Shown piece by piece: positions 31,538 through 35,846 of a DNA stretch of 35,846 nt. The notes under the pieces were generated by a model. It did not search any database. It was not told where the DNA came from and saw only the letters and a program-made list of their open reading frames with translations. The stretch comes from Acidimicrobiia bacterium (GTDB taxonomy: Bacteria; Actinomycetota; Acidimicrobiia; UBA2766): the NCBI GenBank assembly GCA_019695375.1, contig JAIBAC010000013.1, positions 1-35,846 on the forward strand, read 5' to 3'. The translations under genes and the position numbers were made by a program. Each line of letters starts with the position of its first letter. Position 1 is the stretch's first letter.

Positions 31538-32074
31538 CTAGCTGTGGGGCGGCGCTGACGGGGGGAGGTCGAACACGTAGGTGCGGGCGCACGTCCCCTC
31601 GTGGTACATCGTGCACAGCGTCGCGACCGGTTCGACCGAGTAGCCGACGCCGAGGGCGTCGAGCCAGCCGTGGATGCGTTCGAAGATCCCGCACTCGTAG
31701 CGGTCGGCGACACCGAGCATGCTGACGCCGTCGAACGCGAAGCACGACGTGATCCCGAAGCGGACCGACGTGTTGGCGGCCGCCCACGTCACGTCGAAGT
31801 CCATGAAGTCGGGGATCACCGTCTCGATCGCGATGTCGAAGAAGCGGCGCAGTGTGTCGGCGTCGTCCACTGAGCCGAGGCCGAACATCTTGACGATCCG
31901 CTTCGCCTCGATCTGAGCCATGGACCGCGCCGCGTGGCGGTTCAGGCGGTTCGTCTCCTCGATCCCGAAGCGCTCCAGGGCGCCCGCGAACCACATGGCG
32001 TCGTGGGTCAGCCAGTTGCGCACGAGCAGGCCCCGCACCGCGGCGGGGTCGATCCCGGTGGTGTCGGTGCTCAT
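31538..32074 (-). CDS. DUF6125-like / ATC-hydrolase-like protein
   Basis: A 178-residue soluble protein. The N-terminal helices read LLVRNWLTHDAMWFAGALERFGIEETNRLNRHAARSMAQIEAKRI, a pattern that I associate with DUF6125 proteins. The C-terminal part has SVRFGITSCFAFDGVSMLGVADRYECGIFERIHGWLDALGVG and TLCTMYHEGTCARTYVFDL, with several conserved-looking Cys residues, as in the related L-2-amino-thiazoline-4-carboxylate hydrolase-like fold. The ATG overlaps the upstream tetR stop (ATGA). It is likely controlled by, and functionally tied to, that regulator. Biochemical function unknown; the family call is from pattern memory. Confidence 0.65.
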   Translation of the reverse strand: MSTDTTGIDPAAVRGLLVRNWLTHDAMWFAGALERFGIEETNRLNRHAARSMAQIEAKRIVKMFGLGSVDDADTLRRFFDIAIETVIPDFMDFDVTWAAANTSVRFGITSCFAFDGVSMLGVADRYECGIFERIHGWLDALGVGYSVEPVATLCTMYHEGTCARTYVFDLPPSAPPHS

Positions 32075-32751
32075 CGCTTCCTCCCCTTTCTCGTCTTCGT
32101 GGGAGTGGGTCGCGTCTCCGCCAGCCAGTCGAGGAGGAGACCGGTCGTCGCGCTCGTGTCGCCCGGCTCGTCGACGTCGAGCACGTCGCGCATCGTGAAC
32201 GCGAACCCGGTGCCGTCGAGCAGCCACGCGGCCTGGTGTGCGTCGACGTCGCGGCGGATCGTGCCGCCCCGCTGGCCGGCACGGACGAGGCGCGCGAAGA
32301 AGTCGACGTAGCTGCGGTGGTTGGCCTGCAGCACGGCTGCGATCTCGGGATCGGCGGCCTCGGCGAGGGCCTGGAACTGCAGCCGCGCCTCGGCCGGGTG
32401 CGCCCGCAGGTTCGCGAGGTAGACGTCGCCGGCGACCCGAAGCGCCTCGAGCGGGTCTGCGATGCCGGCCGTCTCCTGCTCCCAGATCTCGACGATGCGG
32501 CGTCCGATGCGTTCGAGCAGGAGGCAGAAGATGGCGCGCTTGGACCCGAAGTGCTTGTACAGCAGCGGTTCGCTCACGCCGGCCTCGCGCGCGATCTCGG
32601 CGACGGTGGCGCCGCGGTAGTTCGAGCGTGCGAAGACGTCGGTTGCGGCACGCAGTAGCTCGGCACGTCGCTGCGCCGCGGGCAGACGGGTGCGGGCAGG
32701 CTCTGCACGGCTCGGTGCCGTGGTGGTGCTCGTTGAGCCGCTGTTGCCCAT
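32071..32751 (-). CDS. TetR-family regulator, autoregulated with the DUF6125-like gene
   Basis: A 226-residue TetR protein with an N-terminal Ser/Thr-rich extension (MGNSGSTSTTTAPSRAEPAR), then the helix-turn-helix at about 28-70: ATDVFARSNYRGATVAEIAREAGVSEPLLYKHFGSKRAIF. The C-terminal domain is helical and ends in a basic tail (TPTKTRKGRKR). A strong dyad lies five bases upstream of the start, typical of an operator controlling its own gene and the coupled downstream gene. Homologues of this shape often sense acyl-CoAs or lipophilic compounds; the ligand here is unknown. Confidence 0.88.
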   Translation of the reverse strand: MGNSGSTSTTTAPSRAEPARTRLPAAQRRAELLRAATDVFARSNYRGATVAEIAREAGVSEPLLYKHFGSKRAIFCLLLERIGRRIVEIWEQETAGIADPLEALRVAGDVYLANLRAHPAEARLQFQALAEAADPEIAAVLQANHRSYVDFFARLVRAGQRGGTIRRDVDAHQAAWLLDGTGFAFTMRDVLDVDEPGDTSATTGLLLDWLAETRPTPTKTRKGRKR

Positions 32752-32755
32752 GACC

Positions 32756-32782
32756 GTAAGTTAGTGAGGACTCACTTACTAA
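32756..32782. promoter_or_regulatory. TetR operator candidate with AGTGAG-GA-CTCACT dyad
   Basis: The core 32763-32776 is the perfect inverted repeat AGTGAG-GA-CTCACT, nested within GTAAG/CTTAC and TTAGT/ACTAA arms (32756-32782). This resembles the long dyads bound by TetR/FadR-like regulators. It lies directly upstream of the tetR start and just past the stop of the short-chain dehydrogenase gene, so it should control the tetR-DUF6125 unit. Confidence 0.7.
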
Positions 32783-33592
32783 TCAAGGGGTTTGGTCGTG
32801 GCGCTGGGTCGCGCGGACCTGGCGGTCCATCGTGCGGCGGATGACGGGGCCGAGCAGGCCGGCGCCACGGGCGAGCATGGCGGTGAGGGGGTCGGCGCAG
32901 ATGGTGAAGCGGTCGCGCTCGATGCCGTTGATCGCGGCGACGGCGACCTTGCGTGCGGGCACCGGCTTGACGGCCCCTGAGATCGCGGCTGTCTCGGGTG
33001 GCTTGACCTCGTTCTCCTTCGCGAAGCCGGGCGTGTCGGTGTCGGGCGGGTACACGACGCTGACACGGACGTGATCGGGTGCGAGCTCGGACCGCAGCGA
33101 CTCGGCGAGACCGCGGATCGCGAATTTGGTGGGGGAGTAGGCGCTGTAGCCGTAGACGCCGAGGAGCCCAGCGGTCGACGACACGAAGCACAGGTGCCCG
33201 CTTCCGCGCTCGCGCATCGACGGCACCACCGCGGCGGCGGCGTGCACGGCGCCGAGGTAGTTGACGTCGACCTCGTGGCGGAACTCCTCTGCGGGCAGCG
33301 CCCAGAAGCGGCCCGGGCGCGCGTAACCGGCGTTGGCGACCATGACGTCGCACGGTCCGGCCTGCTCGACCAGCGTCGCGACGGCGCCGGCGAGCGCCTC
33401 GCGGTCGCGCACGTCGGCCGTGGCCCACCGTGCCGAATCGCCCAGTTCGGCGGCTGCGGCCGCGAGCGGCTCCTCGCGGCGCGCGATCAACGACACGCTC
33501 GCGCCGCGCTCGACCGCGACGGCCGCCATCGCACGGCCGATGCCCTCGGACCCGCCGGTGATGATCACGTGTGCGCCGCGCAGCGATGTCAT
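32783..33592 (-). CDS. Short-chain dehydrogenase resembling 3-ketodihydrosphingosine reductase
   Basis: A 269-residue SDR. Cofactor motif TGGSEGIG at 12-19, with Arg38/Arg39 suggesting NADPH; NAG at 87-89; catalytic Ser139, Tyr152 and Lys156 in SSTAG and YSAYSPTKFA. The segment VVYPPDTDTPGFAKENEVKPPET, right after the active site, is close to the hallmark PPDTDTPG of eukaryotic KDSR enzymes. The C-terminal tail (DPLTAMLARGAGLLGPVIRRTMDRQVR) could form the hydrophobic helix by which KDSR-type enzymes meet membranes. The ATG at 33590-33592 is chosen; the frame is open upstream but crosses the divergent gene. It may reduce a long-chain ketone; sphingolipid synthesis itself is not supported by neighbours. 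Confidence 0.85.
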   Translation of the reverse strand: MTSLRGAHVIITGGSEGIGRAMAAVAVERGASVSLIARREEPLAAAAAELGDSARWATADVRDREALAGAVATLVEQAGPCDVMVANAGYARPGRFWALPAEEFRHEVDVNYLGAVHAAAAVVPSMRERGSGHLCFVSSTAGLLGVYGYSAYSPTKFAIRGLAESLRSELAPDHVRVSVVYPPDTDTPGFAKENEVKPPETAAISGAVKPVPARKVAVAAINGIERDRFTICADPLTAMLARGAGLLGPVIRRTMDRQVRATQRHDQTP

Positions 33593-33661
33593 GCCCCGAG
33601 TCTGCCAACGTGCGGACCCGCCGCTAGCTTGCAGGCCCGCGCCCGGGGTGAACACAGGGGC

Positions 33662-34903
33662 ATGAACAGGGGGCCGGAGCCGATACACGTCGTGGGTGTC
33701 GCCGAGCGCGACCAGGCGCTCGTGGCCGAGCGCTGGGACGTCCGCGTCGACGTCGATGCAAGCGCAGCCGCAGGGGCGGGAACCGGCGACGACAGCGGGG
33801 TCGCCGCCGTGGTCGCGTTGCTGGAGGCGATCGGACTCACGGCTGGAGACGTCGACGACGTCGATGCGCGCGCGGCGGCCGACGGCGTCGGCGCGGCCAC
33901 GGACATGCGTGCCGAACACGTCGTGGTGCGCCGCAGCACCGAGGGCTGGTGGCAGATCGCCGTGCGTGGCGATCACGGCGACCCGGCGCCGACCATCGAG
34001 TTCCGCGCCCGTGACGGCGCCGAGGCCGCCGACAGGGTCCTGAGCGCGATCACGCGCCGGCGCCTGTACCGCCCGGTGCCTGCCCACCTCCACGGGGGTG
34101 CGGTCGCCCGTGCCGACGGCGCCGCCGCCTTGGTGCTGGGGCCGTCGGGCACCGGCAAGTCGACGATGGTCGCCCATCTCGCGGCCGCCGGCCTCGACCT
34201 GCTCAACGACGAGCAGGTCGCCCTGCACCCGGCGCGCGGCGTCGTCGGCGGGTTCACGCGCCCGCTGGCGTGCAAGCCCGCGAGCGCCGTGCACTTCCCC
34301 GAACCGATCGCCACCGACGCCGCGGACGCGGCGGGCACGACCCTCGTCACGGCAGCACGTCTCGGGGCGCGGCACCGCCTCGCGGGCAGGCCGGTGCTGG
34401 TCGTCGTCGCCGAACGCGACGAGTCCACCGAGCCGGCGGTTGAGCCGCTCGATCGTGTGAGCGCGGCACAGGCGCTGGCGCAGAACAACCTCGATCTGCT
34501 CGCGCATCCCCACGACGCGCTCGACGCTTTCGGGTGGCTGGTCACGACGGCCGCCGTCGTACGGGTCCGCTACCGCGCGTCGGCGCAGGGCGCGGCGCTG
34601 GTGCGCGAGCTGCTCGCCGATCCTCCCGACGCGCCGCGGGGTTCGTGGTGGGTGCGGCCGCAGCAGCCCGTCGCCGACGTGGGTGCGGGCATGCTGGCTC
34701 CGGCACGTGACGCCGTCGGCCTCGGTTTCGACGACGGTGCGCTGCTGCTCAACACCGCGACCGCGACGGCCGTGACGTGCAACGCCGCCGCGGCAGAGCT
34801 GTGGGCGAGCCTGCCGGCGGTCGAGTGGCCCGACGACGGCGAGTCGCACGCCTTCGTCGCTGGTTTGCGCGACGCGGGGCTCGTCGAGTCCGCGCCGGGT
34901 TGA
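33662..34903 (+). CDS. HPr kinase-like P-loop protein with PqqD-like C-terminal domain
   Basis: A 413-residue protein. The P-loop GPSGTGKST is at 160-168, preceded by HLHGGAVA (142-149), the HprK-like Ser-kinase layout, and followed by LLNDEQ (180-185), a Walker-B-like acidic segment. Residues ~340-413 (DGALLLNTATATAVTCNAAAAELWASL and following) resemble a PqqD/peptide-chaperone domain. The first 80 residues are Ala/Asp-rich and not recognisable. Proteins with these parts occur with RiPP-type and nucleotidyltransferase clusters in actinobacteria. The ATG at 33662 is in a region divergent from the SDR; a longer in-frame reading crosses that gene. Substrate unknown. Confidence 0.8.
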   Translation: MNRGPEPIHVVGVAERDQALVAERWDVRVDVDASAAAGAGTGDDSGVAAVVALLEAIGLTAGDVDDVDARAAADGVGAATDMRAEHVVVRRSTEGWWQIAVRGDHGDPAPTIEFRARDGAEAADRVLSAITRRRLYRPVPAHLHGGAVARADGAAALVLGPSGTGKSTMVAHLAAAGLDLLNDEQVALHPARGVVGGFTRPLACKPASAVHFPEPIATDAADAAGTTLVTAARLGARHRLAGRPVLVVVAERDESTEPAVEPLDRVSAAQALAQNNLDLLAHPHDALDAFGWLVTTAAVVRVRYRASAQGAALVRELLADPPDAPRGSWWVRPQQPVADVGAGMLAPARDAVGLGFDDGALLLNTATATAVTCNAAAAELWASLPAVEWPDDGESHAFVAGLRDAGLVESAPG

Positions 34904-34916
34904 GCGGCCGCCGTGC

Positions 34917-35825
34917 TCAGCCGGCGCGGGCGGTGTCGACGAGGGTCTGCGCGAGGTCGGCGACGCGGGAGTGGACCGCGACGTCGAGCCCCGGTGCCTG
35001 TGTGAGCCTGACGGCCGCGTCGACGATGGCGGTCGCCGCCGTGTCCGTCGGCGGCTCGTCGGGGTAGCGGTCGAGCGCCGCCGCGTGTGCGAGCTCGGCG
35101 ACGGCGTGTGCCGCGAGCGGGCGTGGCAGGTCGTGGGGGTCGTGGCCGGCGGCGCCGAGCCGGTCGAGCTCGTCGTCCGTCTCGATCACGTCGCCGCGGC
35201 GGATGCGGCGGTCGTCGCCGGGCGGTTTGCGCAGCGGGCGGTCGCCGGCGAGGCAGGTCCGTGCGATCGCTGCGATCGCGGGGTCCACCACCGCGGGCGG
35301 GATGACGGCGGCGGCGCTGCCGGCGTCGAACGCGACGGCCGCGAGGGCCGCCTCGACGGCTTCGATGCCGGCGTGCTGCAGGGGGCGCGCGAGGCGTGCC
35401 CAGTCGTAGCGGGCGCGTGCCGCCACGAGCGCGATGCCCCCGCGGGGGAGCTGGAGCGCGACTGCGTCGAGCCACAGGTGCTCGGGCTGCGTGCGTGACC
35501 ACGCGAGCGTGTCGAGGTGCGCGAAGAACCCGCGGACCACCTCGTCGCGGTCGGTGGAGCGCAGGTGCGTGCGCCCCGCGCGGCCGAAGAGGCGGTGCAT
35601 CCCCCGCGGCCGGTCTTCGACTGCGAGGATCAGCTCGATCGGTGCCGCGCCGAGCTCCGCACGGGTGTCGGCGACCTCGGGGTGGTCCTGTTGGCGCAGG
35701 GCGGCGGCGACCGCGGTGTCGCCGACGATGCAGGTGGCGCGGCGGCCCGCGACGATCACGTCGAACACGTCGGCGCGCTCGAGGTTCCACGCGGTCGAGT
35801 CGCAGCGCGTGATCGGGCGGTTCAT
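34917..35825 (-). CDS. HprK-like protein lacking a P-loop (pseudokinase candidate)
   Basis: A 302-residue protein. Its middle section (EHLWLDAVALQLPRGGIALVAARARYDWARLARPLQHAGIEAVEAALAAV in sense) aligns by eye with the P-loop region of the convergent neighbour (HLHGGAVA, ALVLGPSGTGKST, LAAAGLDLLNDEQ), but the nucleotide loop has become AARARYDWARLA, without the GKS/T. The C-terminal half is helical and Ala/Asp-rich. The ATG at 35823-35825 overlaps a possible TGA of a further upstream gene (35822-35824), of which only a few codons are visible. It may be a non-catalytic partner in the same system as the gene at 33662; the alignment is weak. Confidence 0.6.
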   Translation of the reverse strand: MNRPITRCDSTAWNLERADVFDVIVAGRRATCIVGDTAVAAALRQQDHPEVADTRAELGAAPIELILAVEDRPRGMHRLFGRAGRTHLRSTDRDEVVRGFFAHLDTLAWSRTQPEHLWLDAVALQLPRGGIALVAARARYDWARLARPLQHAGIEAVEAALAAVAFDAGSAAAVIPPAVVDPAIAAIARTCLAGDRPLRKPPGDDRRIRRGDVIETDDELDRLGAAGHDPHDLPRPLAAHAVAELAHAAALDRYPDEPPTDTAATAIVDAAVRLTQAPGLDVAVHSRVADLAQTLVDTARAG

Positions 35826-35846
35826 CGCCGACGGCGACCAGCGCGG

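Noticed and set aside
29895-31725. Proteins with repeats such as PNAGGMSRWRDELPAFGV read through the hairpin arrays
   Set aside because: The period of 63 bases is a multiple of three, which keeps frames open. Reading frames are Arg/Gly/Trp-rich, begin in non-coding sequence and lack ribosome sites.
35822-35846. The end of another minus-strand gene at the right edge
   Set aside because: Only about seven codons are visible before a possible TGA overlapping the ATG at 35825; too little to support a gene.

Overview
This is a high-GC (roughly 70% by eye), gene-dense stretch with many GTG starts, several probably leaderless promoters, MaoC/DUF35/thiolase and FadE-type acyl-CoA genes, and a decayed DUF222 (HNH-family) gene. 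Together these suggest an actinobacterium, possibly of the Acidimicrobiia; that placement is inference. I saw no rRNA, tRNA, CRISPR array or intact insertion sequence.

Layout. (1) 1-1659, minus strand: two MaoC-like hydratase subunits, a DUF35 Zn-ribbon/OB protein and the start of a lipid-transfer thiolase, the set of parts seen in the ChsH1-ChsH2-Ltp2 steroid side-chain system. (2) 1769-4116, plus: an XdhC-like and a MobA/MocA-like molybdenum-cofactor pair, then a small membrane protein. (3) 4157-15524: a TetR regulator divergent from operon A, which holds five CrtI/PYROXD2-type FAD oxidoreductases (A1, B1, C1, D1, E), one unknown small protein, an Asp-box beta-propeller and a MenB/BadI-type crotonase. 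(4) 15525-18101: an accessory patch with a VapBC pair whose antitoxin is frameshifted, two unknown genes, a DUF222 remnant between 29-bp direct repeats, and a BrnT-like/ribbon-helix-helix pair. (5) 18183-22295: acyl-CoA dehydrogenase, membrane protein, GH172 (DUF2961) glycosidase, MarR regulator. (6) 22410-23062: a second VapBC pair. (7) 23215-29860: operon B, four more FAD oxidoreductases (A2, B2, D2, C2), each a paralogue of an operon A class. (8) 29861-32751: six copies of a 63-bp hairpin repeat in two arrays flanking a PadR/membrane-protein module, then a TetR and a DUF6125-like gene. (9) 32783-35846: a KDSR-like short-chain dehydrogenase, an HprK-like/PqqD-like kinase and a convergent relative of it without a P-loop.

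The outstanding feature is the pair of paralogous operons with nine CrtI-fold flavoenzymes in four or five conserved classes. No phytoene synthase, prenyl-diphosphate synthase or lycopene cyclase is present, so a plain carotenoid pathway is unlikely. Because operon A ends in a CoA-dependent crotonase and lies near MaoC, DUF35, thiolase and FadE genes, I infer a multi-step redox pathway on a large hydrophobic or CoA-linked substrate, perhaps with the flavoenzymes in a complex. The substrate cannot be read from sequence. A conserved element at 1717-1738 and 23152-23173 suggests that the MaoC/XdhC promoter region and operon B share a regulator.
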